Shown: positions 1-7,837, counted from the first letter of the stretch. The stretch: DNA of 17,182 bases from UBA7672 sp040398425 (GCA_040398425.1 JBBATZ010000070.1:1-17182); one strand, 5' to 3'. Translations and numbers: made by a program. Notes: a model not told the origin generated them from the sequence alone.

Positions 1-306
1 TGAGCTGGGTTCAGAACGTCGTGAGACAGTTTGGTCCCTATCTGCCGTGGGTGTTGGAGATTTGAGAGGATTTGTCCCTAGTACGAGAGGACCGGGATGA
101 ACATACCTCTGGTGGACCTGTCGTGGCGCCAGCCGCGTAGCAGGGTAGCTATGTATGGACAAGATAACCGCTGAAAGCATCTAAGCGGGAAACTTACCTC
201 AAAACCAGATTTCCCTGAGAGCCGTGATAGACTATCACGTCGATAGGCCGGGTGTGGAAGGTCCGTGAGGACTGTAGCTTACCGGTACTAATTGCTCGAT
301 AGGCTT
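1..306 (+). rRNA. rrl: 23S ribosomal RNA, 3' end (partial)
   Basis: This is the last ~306 nt of the large-subunit rRNA; the gene starts upstream of the window. The sarcin-ricin loop is recognisable at 80-93 (AGTACGAGAGGACC), followed by the conserved 3' region containing GCTGAAAGCATCTAAGCGGG and then ACCGGTACTAAT near the end. The exact 3' end is estimated at about 306, because the pairing 5' end is outside the window. The spacer to 5S (about 138 nt) holds no tRNA. Confidence 0.97.
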
Positions 307-432
307 GAACACTTTCAAGACCCATACGTGGCGACGAGCATGTCGCCCGTGCAATCCCTCCGAACACGAGTCTTTCGTTCGGACTGGATTTTAAAATCTC
401 GATCGATCAGACGATGTGTTGTTGTAATTGCG

Positions 433-574
433 GTCGGCTTTGCTGACCTGGTGGTTCTGGCGGGGGTTCCCCACCCGATCCCATTCCGAACTCGGTCGTT
501 AAGTCCCCCAGCGCCAATGGTACTGTGCCTCAAGGTACGGGAGAGTAGGTCGCTGCCAGGTCTGCCAAGCCGAC
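433..574 (+). other. Processing stem flanking 5S rRNA
   Basis: GTCGGCTT at 433-440 is perfectly complementary to AAGCCGAC at 567-574. The 8-bp helix brackets the 5S gene just outside its own terminal helix (445-451 with 556-562). Such stems are typical RNase III/E processing structures in rRNA operons. The pairing is seen directly; the processing role is inferred. Confidence 0.6.
445..562 (+). rRNA. rrf: 5S ribosomal RNA
   Basis: This 118-nt gene has the conserved 5S core: CCCATTCCGAACTCGG near 478-495, the stretch GCGCCAATGGTACTG at 511-525 and GGGAGAGTAGGTCGCTGCC near 539-557. The ends pair perfectly (GACCTGG at 445-451 with CCAGGTC at 556-562), which sets the boundaries. It sits between 23S and tRNA-fMet in the usual alphaproteobacterial rrn order. 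Confidence 0.96.
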
Positions 575-582
575 TGCAATCA

Positions 583-600
583 CTGCTCTGAGAAGAGCAG
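583..600 (+). terminator. Hairpin downstream of 5S (weak terminator or processing site)
   Basis: CTGCTCT (583-589) pairs with AGAGCAG (594-600) across a GAGA tetraloop. There is no clear T tract after it (next bases GGCCTCCTTC), so it may be a processing hairpin instead. Transcription probably continues into the tRNA-fMet gene, since a strong terminator follows that gene. The rest of 601-786 shows no gene that I can identify. Confidence 0.35.
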
Positions 601-786
601 GGCCTCCTTCAAGATCTTGCATCCTCCCCGGATGTGAGAGACGCGGCTCGGCCGGTTGTTGTGGACCTCGTCCGCATCGGCCGGGGTGGGCCGCGAAGTC
701 GTTTCTGGATCAGGTCCTTCGGGACTGCGCTCTGGTTATGATCAGGGGTATGATTGGCGTATCGGACGCTGATCGTAAATCGGTGA

Positions 787-863
<77 letters not shown>

Positions 864-870
864 AAAAGAG

Positions 871-908
871 AACGGTCCCGCAGGCTATCGCGGGGCCGTT
901 TGCTTTTG
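871..908 (+). terminator. Rho-independent terminator of the rRNA operon
   Basis: An 11-bp stem pairs AACGGTCCCGC (871-881) with GCGGGGCCGTT (890-900), with one T:G wobble and an 8-nt loop. It is followed by the T-rich TTTGCTTTT. It lies 7 nt after the tRNA-fMet CCA end and closes the 23S-5S-tRNA transcript. Confidence 0.9.
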
Positions 909-947
909 TGGTTTTGCGTGCCGCGTGTTTGCCTGTGGCATTTGGTT

Positions 948-961
948 CGCGATCAATCGCG
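948..961 (+). promoter_or_regulatory. Palindrome upstream of the pirin-like gene, possible operator
   Basis: CGCGAT (948-953) and ATCGCG (956-961) form a perfect 6-bp inverted repeat with a 2-nt centre, ending 14 nt before the ATG at 976. A weak promoter-like arrangement (TTGGTT at 942-947, then ACTTAT about 17 nt later) would place it between -35 and -10. GC-rich short palindromes occur by chance in such DNA, so a regulatory role is only suggested. Confidence 0.25.
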
Positions 962-975
962 GCTACTTATCTGCG

Positions 976-1383
976 ATGACGCAGAAGACGATTATCGGCC
1001 TCCATCCATCAATACGCGATGACATCGCGGATCTCGTGACACGTCGCCCCTTGCCGGGGCCGCGCGTGCCGCAGGTCGACCCATTCCTGTTCCTGAATCA
1101 CCATGGGCCGCAGGTCTATCGTCCGGACAATAACGGCCTGCCATTCGGGCCGCATCCACATCGCGGCTTCGAAACCGTGACGTTCATCCTCGACGGCGAA
1201 CTCATGCACAGGGATTCTGCTGGGCATGAGAGCGTGATCCGCGGCGGTGGGGTGCAGTGGATGACGGCGGGGGCGGGGGTGGTGCATGCGGAGTTGTCGA
1301 CCGAGGCATTCAACTGGAAGACCAATCCAGCCGCGACACTGTCATCGTCACAGCCAAGGCCGATCCCGAGGATCCGCCAGTAG
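976..1383 (+). pseudogene. Pirin-family protein, 3'-truncated
   Basis: Pirins are bicupin proteins of roughly 280-300 residues; some are quercetin dioxygenases or redox/iron sensors. About 112 codons of the N-terminal cupin are present. They include PHPHRGFETVT (His60 and His62) and VVHAE (His104 and Glu106), the four expected metal ligands. Homology stops around Phe112 (codon 1309-1311). The last ~23 residues are an out-of-frame read of the following TonB-dependent receptor, ending at TAG 1381-1383, so the second cupin is gone. I chose ATG 976 because the protein-like sequence MTQKTIIGL begins there; an in-frame GTG at 925 gives an unconvincing extension. No good ribosome binding site is visible. 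The product is probably non-functional, though a single-cupin product cannot be excluded. Confidence 0.8.
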
Positions 1384-3317
1384 TCGCCGCAGGGCGTGAG
1401 CGCCTGTCGGAAACGCCGGGCGCCGTGGCTTTGGTATCGTCTGAAAGCAATGCCGGCCGCTATGCGCCGGGGCTGTCTGACACGCTCCGCGACGTGCCAG
1501 GCGTCTACATCCAGAAGAAGTTCGGCGGCGATACGCGCCTGTCCATTCGCGGCTCGGGCATTGGCAACGCCAACCACCTGCGCGGGACGCTGGTGGCGCA
1601 GGACGGTATGCCGCTGAACGAGGCGGATGGCTTTGGCGACACGCAGCTGATCGATCCGTCGATCGCGCGCTACACCGAAGTCTACAAGGGGGGCAATGCG
1701 CTGCGCTATGGCGGTGCGTTGCTGGGCGGCGCGATCAACATCATCACGCCGAACGGCAAGACGATGCCGGAGAACGGTCTCATCCGGCTCGAAGGCGGCC
1801 AGTACAACACCCTGCGCGCGCATGCCGAAGTCGGCGGTACGATCGGGCAGTGGGACGGGTTCGCGGCTGCGACCTGTCAGATCATGAATGGCTGGCGCCA
1901 GCAGAGCGAAGGCCAGTGGCAGTTCGGCTCCACCAATGTGGGCTATACGTTCGGCGACGAGCAGGAAGTGCGCGCCTATGTCAGCGGCGGGTACATACAT
2001 CAGGAAATCCCCGGCACGCTGTCGCTGCAGGACGCGCTGAGCAATCCGGAAAAGGCAAACCCGACCAATGTCGGCAATGGTGTCACGGCGGGCAATTACC
2101 AGCGCGACCAGAGCGTGCTGCGCGGCGCGCTGCAGACGCACTGGCGCCTCGATGGCAATACGATGCTCGAGGGCGGCGTCTACACCACGTGGAAAGAGCT
2201 CGATCACCCGATCTTCCAGGTCATCGATCAGCAGAGCAACAACTGGGGCGCTTTCGCGCGCATCGATTGGAAGGGCGATCTGTTCGGTCTCAAGTCCGAC
2301 CTGTTCTACGGCGCGTCCTATCGTTCCGGCGAGAACGACGCCAAGCAGTGGGTCAACCTCAACGGCTCCAAAGGCGCGCTGACGGCGCAAAGCCAGCAGG
2401 ACGCGACTGGTCTCGACGTGTTCGCCGAAGGCCGGTTCTTTGTGGCTGACGGCTTCGCGCTCGTCGCCGGGGGCTCTTATGGCCGTGCGGAGCGTGATTA
2501 CGCCAGCCGGCCGCCGAGCGCAGTCGTTGTCACCGACAGCGAAACATATGACTGGTTCGCGCCCCGCGTCGGCTTCCTCTGGCAGAACGCTGATGGCGCG
2601 CAAGTCTATGGCAACATCACCCGCTCGGTCGAGCCGCCGAACTTCGGAGCGCTTGCGCCAACAACAGGCGGTTTCCAGCCATTGCGGGAACAGGACGCGT
2701 TGACGGCCGAGCTCGGCACGCGTGGCGGAATGGGTGGTCTTACCTGGGATCTCGCCGTCTATCGCGCCGAGATCGACAACGAGCTGCTGACCTTCATCGT
2801 AAACCCGGCGCAAGGCATCCCGGCTGCGACGTTCAACGCGCAAGATGGTACCATGCACCGAGGCGTTGAGGCGGGCGTCGACTGGGAGATCGTGAGCGGC
2901 CTGCGTCTGCGTCAGACCTACATGTGGTCAGACTTCAAGTTTACCGGTGATCGCCAGTATGGCGACAATAACCCGCCGCTCGTGCCTGAGCATCTCTATC
3001 GCGCCGAGCTGAAGTGGAGCGGGGCCGATGGCTTGTGGATCGCGCCATCGGTCGAATGGTCGATGACGGATACGTGGGTCGATTATGCCAATACGTTCAA
3101 GGCCCCGTCCTATGGCGTGGTGAACCTCAGCGTCGGCAAGAATTTCGGCAATAGCGTCACGCTTTATGTCGATGTTCGCAATCTGCTGGACGAGGAATAC
3201 GTCTCCAACTTCACCCCGCTTGTGAACTGGAACAACGCCACGGCGCCGGGCGCCCGCAACACCTTCTTCCCGGGCGATGAACGGTCGGTCTATGGCGGCC
3301 TGACGTTCGCGTTCTAA
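1257..3317 (+). CDS. TonB-dependent receptor, lacking its signal peptide (5'-truncated)
   Basis: This is an outer-membrane gated beta-barrel importer for a metal chelate, driven by TonB. The open frame starts inside pirin sequence at ATG 1257. Receptor sequence begins only near 1330 with a TonB-box-like DTVIVTAK (residues 27-34). A plug domain follows (about 48-168, ending YGGALLGGAINIITP), then a long 22-strand-type barrel with a proper C-terminal strand ending in Phe (GGLTFAF). The expected N-terminal signal peptide is absent and replaced by out-of-frame pirin codons, so this product could not reach the outer membrane. The remaining ~660 codons carry no stop or frameshift, so the lesion is recent or an assembly artefact. 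The stop lies 13 nt before the PepSY gene, making a receptor/PepSY operon. The substrate is unknown; iron chelate or copper are the natural candidates. Confidence 0.85.
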   Translation: MDDGGGGGGACGVVDRGIQLEDQSSRDTVIVTAKADPEDPPVVAAGRERLSETPGAVALVSSESNAGRYAPGLSDTLRDVPGVYIQKKFGGDTRLSIRGSGIGNANHLRGTLVAQDGMPLNEADGFGDTQLIDPSIARYTEVYKGGNALRYGGALLGGAINIITPNGKTMPENGLIRLEGGQYNTLRAHAEVGGTIGQWDGFAAATCQIMNGWRQQSEGQWQFGSTNVGYTFGDEQEVRAYVSGGYIHQEIPGTLSLQDALSNPEKANPTNVGNGVTAGNYQRDQSVLRGALQTHWRLDGNTMLEGGVYTTWKELDHPIFQVIDQQSNNWGAFARIDWKGDLFGLKSDLFYGASYRSGENDAKQWVNLNGSKGALTAQSQQDATGLDVFAEGRFFVADGFALVAGGSYGRAERDYASRPPSAVVVTDSETYDWFAPRVGFLWQNADGAQVYGNITRSVEPPNFGALAPTTGGFQPLREQDALTAELGTRGGMGGLTWDLAVYRAEIDNELLTFIVNPAQGIPAATFNAQDGTMHRGVEAGVDWEIVSGLRLRQTYMWSDFKFTGDRQYGDNNPPLVPEHLYRAELKWSGADGLWIAPSVEWSMTDTWVDYANTFKAPSYGVVNLSVGKNFGNSVTLYVDVRNLLDEEYVSNFTPLVNWNNATAPGARNTFFPGDERSVYGGLTFAF

Positions 3318-3330
3318 GGGGAGAGCGATC

Positions 3331-4695
3331 ATGAAAAGCGCGGTCGAAACACGCGAGCCGGAAAGCCGGGATATAGCAGGCAAGGGCGCTCTCTATCGAA
3401 CGCTCTGGCGCTGGCATTTCTATGCTGGCTTGATCTGCATTCCGTTCGTGATCTGGCTGGCGGTGACAGGGTCTGCCTACCTGTTCCGCCCACAGCTCGA
3501 AGGTTGGTTCGACCGCGATTTTTCCTCACTCGAACGCACCGGGAATCCGGCCAGTCAGCAGCAGATCGTGGACGCGGCGCTCGCGACGCGTCCGGGCTCG
3601 ACGCTGGCGGCCATTGTGCTGCCGGAACATGCGGACGATGCGGCCCGCGTGGTGATCTCCGATCACGGCGCGCGCACGCGGGTCTATCTGCACCCCGATA
3701 CTTTGCAGGTGCTGAAAACGCGCGATGAAGGCAACACGCTTGAGCGCGCGATTTTCCGCCTGCATGGCGAGTTGATGATGGGGCCGAACGGATCCTATCT
3801 TGTCGAGCTAGCAGCCTCTTGGGCGATCGTGATGATCCTGTCGGGGCTGTATCTCTGGTGGCCGCGCAGCGCCAAGGGATTGGGCGGCGTGCTCTATCCC
3901 CGCATCGGACAAGGCGCGAAGCGCTTCTGGCGCGACCTGCATGCGGTCGTCGGCATGTGGGTATCGGTGTTCGCGCTGTTCCTGCTGGTCAGTGGTCTGC
4001 CATGGGCGACAGTGTGGGGCAGTGCGTTCAAGTCCGTCCGCGCGATGACTGGCATGGCGGCGGTCACACAGGACTGGAAGCTCGCAGGCGACAGTGAGCA
4101 TGCAGAACATATGGACCATGACATGGGCGGCATGGCTGGCATGGAGCATATGTCCCATGGCGTGTCGCTTGATACGATCATCACCAACGCGACAGCGCAA
4201 AACCTTGCACCGCCTGTGCTGATCACGCCGCCGAGCAAGAAGGACCCTAACTGGTGGGCGAAGTCGGATGCACAGAACCGCCCGGCGCGCGCGGATGTCG
4301 CGCTGTCGGCAATGACGGGTGAGGTGCTGGCACGCAAGGCGTTCGGCGAAAAGCATATCATCGACCAGATTGTCGGCGTCGGCATCGCCGCGCATGAGGG
4401 TCACCTGTTCGCGCCTCTCAACCAGGTGCTCGGTGTGCTCACGGCGCTCGGCCTTGTCACGCTCTGCGTCAGCGCTTTCGTGATGTGGCGACGCCGCGCG
4501 CCGGCAGGCGTTCTGGGGGCGCCGCCGCCTATTCCGGATGCAAGGATTGGCTGGGGCCTCGCCGTGCTGATCGTCGTGAGCGCCGAGCTTCTGCCGGCGC
4601 TGGGAATCAGTCTGGTGGTGATTGGTCTGGTCGAATGCATCGCCCTGCGCCGGCTGCCGTTCGCGCGACGCTGGCTTGGCCTTAAGCCAGCCTAG
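3331..4695 (+). CDS. PepSY-associated transmembrane protein with His/Met-rich loop
   Basis: The 454-residue inner-membrane protein belongs to the PepSY_TM family, often found beside TonB-dependent receptors and proposed to reduce imported metal chelates. Hydrophobic segments lie near residues 30-52, 158-178, 205-230, 364-386 and 408-438. Conserved-type histidines sit at membrane edges: His29 (RWHFYAG), His145 (LHGELMMG), His204 (DLHAVVG) and His355/His358 (AHEGHLF), consistent with haem ligation. Residues 257-276 are exceptional: 10 of 20 are His or Met (for example HMDHDMGGM and MEHMSHG), resembling copper-binding motifs of CopB/PcoB-type proteins. The ATG at 3331 follows AAGGGGAGAG with a 5-nt spacer, a strong ribosome binding site. 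It is probably co-transcribed with the receptor. Reductase function and copper preference are inferences. Confidence 0.88.
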   Translation: MKSAVETREPESRDIAGKGALYRTLWRWHFYAGLICIPFVIWLAVTGSAYLFRPQLEGWFDRDFSSLERTGNPASQQQIVDAALATRPGSTLAAIVLPEHADDAARVVISDHGARTRVYLHPDTLQVLKTRDEGNTLERAIFRLHGELMMGPNGSYLVELAASWAIVMILSGLYLWWPRSAKGLGGVLYPRIGQGAKRFWRDLHAVVGMWVSVFALFLLVSGLPWATVWGSAFKSVRAMTGMAAVTQDWKLAGDSEHAEHMDHDMGGMAGMEHMSHGVSLDTIITNATAQNLAPPVLITPPSKKDPNWWAKSDAQNRPARADVALSAMTGEVLARKAFGEKHIIDQIVGVGIAAHEGHLFAPLNQVLGVLTALGLVTLCVSAFVMWRRRAPAGVLGAPPPIPDARIGWGLAVLIVVSAELLPALGISLVVIGLVECIALRRLPFARRWLGLKPA

Positions 4696-4706
4696 CTACG
4701 GCGCCG

Positions 4707-4728
4707 GAAACCAACCGGTTTCTCTTTT
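4707..4728 (+). terminator. Intrinsic terminator after the PepSY gene
   Basis: GAAACC (4707-4712) pairs with GGTTTC (4717-4722) around an AACC loop, followed by TCTTTT. It starts 12 nt after the PepSY stop codon and separates that unit from the ABC operon. The stem is only 6 bp, so efficiency is uncertain. Confidence 0.6.
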
Positions 4729-4781
4729 ACGTGATGGCAGCATCCGTGGGCGATAAGTTAGCGTAGGACTTGGGGGCGCGC

Positions 4782-4816
4782 TTGCACTGACGAGCAATAT
4801 CGAATATCGATATTGC
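4782..4816 (+). promoter_or_regulatory. Putative promoter with perfect 9-bp inverted-repeat operator
   Basis: GCAATATCG (4794-4802) and CGATATTGC (4808-4816) are exact inverted copies separated by AATAT. The AT-rich site stands out in GC-rich surroundings. A promoter-like pair overlaps it: TTGCAC at 4782-4787, a 17-nt spacer, and TATCGA at 4805-4810. The site lies 51 nt before the permease ATG. Its size and position suit a dimeric repressor (ArsR, TetR, PadR or MarR type). No regulator gene is in the window. The palindrome is seen directly; promoter and operator roles are inferred. Confidence 0.55.
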
Positions 4817-4867
4817 GGGTGTCAGGACCCCTCAAAATCTAACTCGGTTTCCGAAGAGGGATCCACG

Positions 4868-6010
4868 ATGAGCCTTGCGCTCTCGACGCTCATTTATGAG
4901 TGGCGGCGATATCTGGCCGCCATCATCGCTCTGGCTCTGGCCGGCGTGCTCATGCTGGCGCTGGGCGCCATGTTCATCGGCATGATGCAGTCCTTCACCG
5001 TGACGATCGACAAGTCGCGGGCGGAACTGATCATCACCTCGCCGAACGCGCAGGCGAGCGGTGGGCCCGGCGGCGGCTCTGGATCGCTGCCCAAGCGTGT
5101 CGTGCCGCTCATCTATCGCCATCCCGACGTGGTCGAGGTGCAGGATCTTCCAGACGATTTCGGTCGCTTCTTCGGGCCGGGCGAGCCTTCGCCCTCCATG
5201 GTCAACATCATGATCATCGACACCTCGCCCAATGGTCTGACGCTGCCCGACGATTTCACTGACGCCATGCGCCGCGCGATCGAGGAGCCATATGCTGTCG
5301 GCATCGACGTTTCGGCGATGAAGCAGCTCGGCGTAAAGCTGGGCGATCAGGCGACACTCAACGGGCGCACCGTTCGCGTGGCCCTGATCATGGATGGTTA
5401 TGCCAACGCCCAGTTGCCAAGCCTGGTGATGTCGCGCCAGACGCAGCGCCTGATGGGCCGCGCAAATGACGACCAGCTGGGCCTGCTGATGGTTCGCGTC
5501 AAGAACAACGGGACGCTCAAGGATATCGAACGGATCCGGAATGAGCTGAACTCAATGTCTGATGGTCTCTACCGCGCCTGGACCAAGCCTGAACTGACGG
5601 CCTCCACGACAAAGGAGATGATGTCGGAAGGCTTCATCGTCATCCTGCTGACCTTCCTCAGCGCGATCGGCTTCATCATCGGCGTCGTCATCACCTGGCA
5701 GACGCTACGTGGCGCCATCCTCGCCAACATCAAGGAGTTCGCCAGCCTGCGTGCTCTGGGCGTTTCGATCGGCCAGCTGCGGGGCGTCGTGATGGAGCTT
5801 TCACTCTGGGTCGGCGTTCTGGGCATTGGCGCTGCGGCGCTGCTGATGACAGGCGTCGCGCTGCTCGCAAAGTCCGTCAATCTTCCAATGGGCTTTGAAC
5901 CTGGCTCGGTGATCCAGACGGGGGTGCTGTTGCTGGCGATCTCGATCGGCTCCGGCGCGCTCACTCTTGGAGCCCTCAAGAAGGGCGAACCTGCGGACCT
6001 GCTCAAATGA
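4868..6010 (+). CDS. ABC transporter permease, FtsX/DevC-like
   Basis: The 380-residue protein has the MacB/FtsX layout: one N-terminal membrane helix (about 15-40), a large periplasmic domain (about 42-250), and three C-terminal helices (about 255-280, 308-335 and 350-372). The cytoplasmic motif IKEFASLRALGVSIGQL between helices 2 and 3 is typical of FtsX-like permeases. Such proteins transmit force to the periplasm or export lipids, lipoproteins or small molecules with an ATPase and a membrane fusion protein. A Gly/Ser-rich patch lies near residues 64-73 (SGGPGGGSGS). The ATG is preceded by GAAGAGGG at a 7-nt spacing. The stop overlaps the ATPase start in ATGA. As first gene of the operon it is probably controlled by the palindrome just upstream. 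The substrate is unknown. Confidence 0.9.
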   Translation: MSLALSTLIYEWRRYLAAIIALALAGVLMLALGAMFIGMMQSFTVTIDKSRAELIITSPNAQASGGPGGGSGSLPKRVVPLIYRHPDVVEVQDLPDDFGRFFGPGEPSPSMVNIMIIDTSPNGLTLPDDFTDAMRRAIEEPYAVGIDVSAMKQLGVKLGDQATLNGRTVRVALIMDGYANAQLPSLVMSRQTQRLMGRANDDQLGLLMVRVKNNGTLKDIERIRNELNSMSDGLYRAWTKPELTASTTKEMMSEGFIVILLTFLSAIGFIIGVVITWQTLRGAILANIKEFASLRALGVSIGQLRGVVMELSLWVGVLGIGAAALLMTGVALLAKSVNLPMGFEPGSVIQTGVLLLAISIGSGALTLGALKKGEPADLLK

Positions 6011-6798
6011 TCAACGCACTCCGCAAGAAAAAGACAGAGGTCGAGGACGTCGTCGTCGCCAACGCGCCACGGCCTGAGGAAGTCGGCAAGCGCTGGGCGA
6101 TCGAGGCCCGGGGCATCACCAAAAGCTTCAAGGCCGGCCATGTCATGGTCGATGTTCTCAAAGGCATCGACCTGCTGATCGAGCCAGGCGAAATCGTGCT
6201 CGTGATGGGACCGTCGGGTTCAGGAAAATCCACGCTTCTGGCGGCCGTTTCGGGTTTGATGAAGCCGGACAAGGGCAGCGTGGTCGCTCTCGATACCAAT
6301 ATCTGGAAGATGTCGCGCAAGAAGATCGACCGGTTCCGGCTCGCGAATTGCGGCTTCATTTTTCAGGGCTTCAACCTGTTCCCGGCGCTGACCGCGAGCC
6401 AGCAGGTGCAGATCGTCCTGAAATTCATGAAGCAGCGCAAGTCTGTGCGGAAGGCTGCAGCAGAAGCCACGCTTGGCGATGTCGGCCTTGGCCACAGGCT
6501 CAACAACCGGCCCGACCGCATGTCGGGGGGCGAGAAACAGCGCGTGGCGATTGCCCGCGCGCTCGCCAAGAAGCCCAGGCTGATCTTCGCGGACGAGCCG
6601 ACGTCCGCACTCGACGGCGAGAACGGAAACATCGTCATGACGTTGCTGCGCAAGTGCGCCAAGGAGCAGGGCGCGACCGTGCTCTGTGTGACGCACGACG
6701 CACGTCTCGCAACCTTTGCCGATCGCATCATCACTATCGAGGACGGGCGGATCACGTCGACGAACGCCGATCCCGCCCTGTTCGCGCACCATCACTGA
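6007..6798 (+). CDS. ABC transporter ATP-binding protein, MacB/DevA/LolD-like
   Basis: This 263-residue ATPase energises the permease encoded just before it. All core motifs are present: Walker A GPSGSGKST (68-76), Q-loop FIFQGFNLFP (Gln120), signature MSGGEKQRVAIARAL (172-186), Walker B LIFADEP (192-198) and the switch His230 (VTHD). The sequence after the Q-loop is typical of the three-component MacB/DevA/LolD group. An unusual ~30-residue charged N-terminal extension precedes the domain. The start at 6007 is favoured because it overlaps the permease stop (ATGA), implying translational coupling. The C-terminus ends in three histidines. Confidence 0.94.
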   Translation: MINALRKKKTEVEDVVVANAPRPEEVGKRWAIEARGITKSFKAGHVMVDVLKGIDLLIEPGEIVLVMGPSGSGKSTLLAAVSGLMKPDKGSVVALDTNIWKMSRKKIDRFRLANCGFIFQGFNLFPALTASQQVQIVLKFMKQRKSVRKAAAEATLGDVGLGHRLNNRPDRMSGGEKQRVAIARALAKKPRLIFADEPTSALDGENGNIVMTLLRKCAKEQGATVLCVTHDARLATFADRIITIEDGRITSTNADPALFAHHH

Positions 6799-6815
6799 GA
6801 GAACGGAAAACCGTC

Positions 6816-7793
6816 ATGAAACGCCTCTCCCTTTCGCTAGTCGCTGCGGCCAGCCTGCTCGCGCTGACCGCCTGCGGCGGCCCACCTCCGGGCGGGCCCG
6901 ACGCAAAGGCGCAGGGCGCCAAGATCGATCCGAAGTCGATCAATACGCCCTATTCCGCGATCGCCGCCGGCAAGGTGGACATCGAAGGCGGCCTCGTCGA
7001 TATCGCGGCGCGTGCGCCCGGCATCGTCAGCGAAGTGCTGGTGCAGGAAGGCGACAAGGTGAAGTCTGGCCAGGTCCTGGCGCGGCAGGAAGACGAAGAC
7101 TCGCGGTTGTCGCGCAATCGCGTGGCCGCTCAGCTACAGCAGGCCGAAGCGCAACTGCCGATCCTCCAGGTTCAACTTGATGCGGCGCTGCGCGAGGAGG
7201 CGAGGCTGAAGCGGCTGACGTCTGAAAACGCGGCCTCGACACAGGTCTATGAACAGGCGCAGGACGCGACCCGGCAATTGATGGCGCAGGTTCAGGCGCA
7301 GAAATCGTCGATATCGCTGGTGCGCGCGCAACTGGCGGAAGCCAACTACCAGGTCGAACTTCACATAATCCGCGCGCCGGCTGACGGCATCATTGTGCGC
7401 CGCTATGCCAATCCGGGTTCGGGCGCGTCGACGTTCAGCGTCACCGCCATGTTCCAGCTGCAGCCGGACGCCCAGCGCATCATCCGCGCTGAAGTCGAGG
7501 AGCGGTCGGTGAATCAGGTGAAGGTCGGCCAGAAAGCCGAGATCGTTCCGGAGTCCGATCAGAAAATGTCGTATCCGGGCGAGGTTGTGCGAATCGCCGG
7601 CGTCATGGGCGCGCGGAAACTTCGGTCGGACGATCCCAGCGAGCGGGCCGATGAGCGGGTTGTCGAGGTAGTGGTCAACGCGGAATCGGCTCCGGTTCTG
7701 GTCGGGCAACGGGTCCTGGTCAAATTCCTCAAGGATGGCGGTGCGCCGGCGGCGGTGCCGGAAGTCGCGACTGCTGTGACGGTTGGGAACTGA
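6816..7793 (+). CDS. Membrane fusion protein (HlyD/AcrA family), lipoprotein
   Basis: The 325-residue periplasmic adaptor has a lipoprotein signal peptide with lipobox LTAC (Cys20) followed by a Gly/Pro-rich linker. Next come a biotinyl-lipoyl half (about 56-95, with PGIVSEVLVQEGDKVKSGQV), an alpha-helical hairpin (about 100-180, rich in Gln, Ala and Leu), the second lipoyl half (RAPADGIIVRRYANPGS) and a beta-barrel domain. ATG 6816 is chosen over the longer open frame because it begins this signal peptide; it lies 17 nt after the ATPase stop. It would link the permease to an outer-membrane channel, but no TolC homologue is encoded here, so a distant one may be shared. Lipid anchoring as in AcrA is inferred from the lipobox. 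Confidence 0.92.
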   Translation: MKRLSLSLVAAASLLALTACGGPPPGGPDAKAQGAKIDPKSINTPYSAIAAGKVDIEGGLVDIAARAPGIVSEVLVQEGDKVKSGQVLARQEDEDSRLSRNRVAAQLQQAEAQLPILQVQLDAALREEARLKRLTSENAASTQVYEQAQDATRQLMAQVQAQKSSISLVRAQLAEANYQVELHIIRAPADGIIVRRYANPGSGASTFSVTAMFQLQPDAQRIIRAEVEERSVNQVKVGQKAEIVPESDQKMSYPGEVVRIAGVMGARKLRSDDPSERADERVVEVVVNAESAPVLVGQRVLVKFLKDGGAPAAVPEVATAVTVGN

Positions 7794-7837
7794 ATCTCAG
7801 GAATCCGCGGGTACATGTAGTCTGTGACATGAAGCCC

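Noticed and set aside
292..591. 99-codon open frame over the 23S/5S region
   Set aside because: It overlaps the 23S end, the spacer and all of 5S rRNA, so it is not protein-coding.
601..786. Search for a second tRNA or small RNA between 5S and tRNA-fMet
   Set aside because: No cloverleaf, no convincing promoter and no terminator; treated as operon spacer.
1116..2858. 580-codon minus-strand open frame opposite the receptor gene
   Set aside because: It is the antisense shadow of a clear TonB-dependent receptor; it gives Arg/Ala-rich sequence with no recognisable domain.
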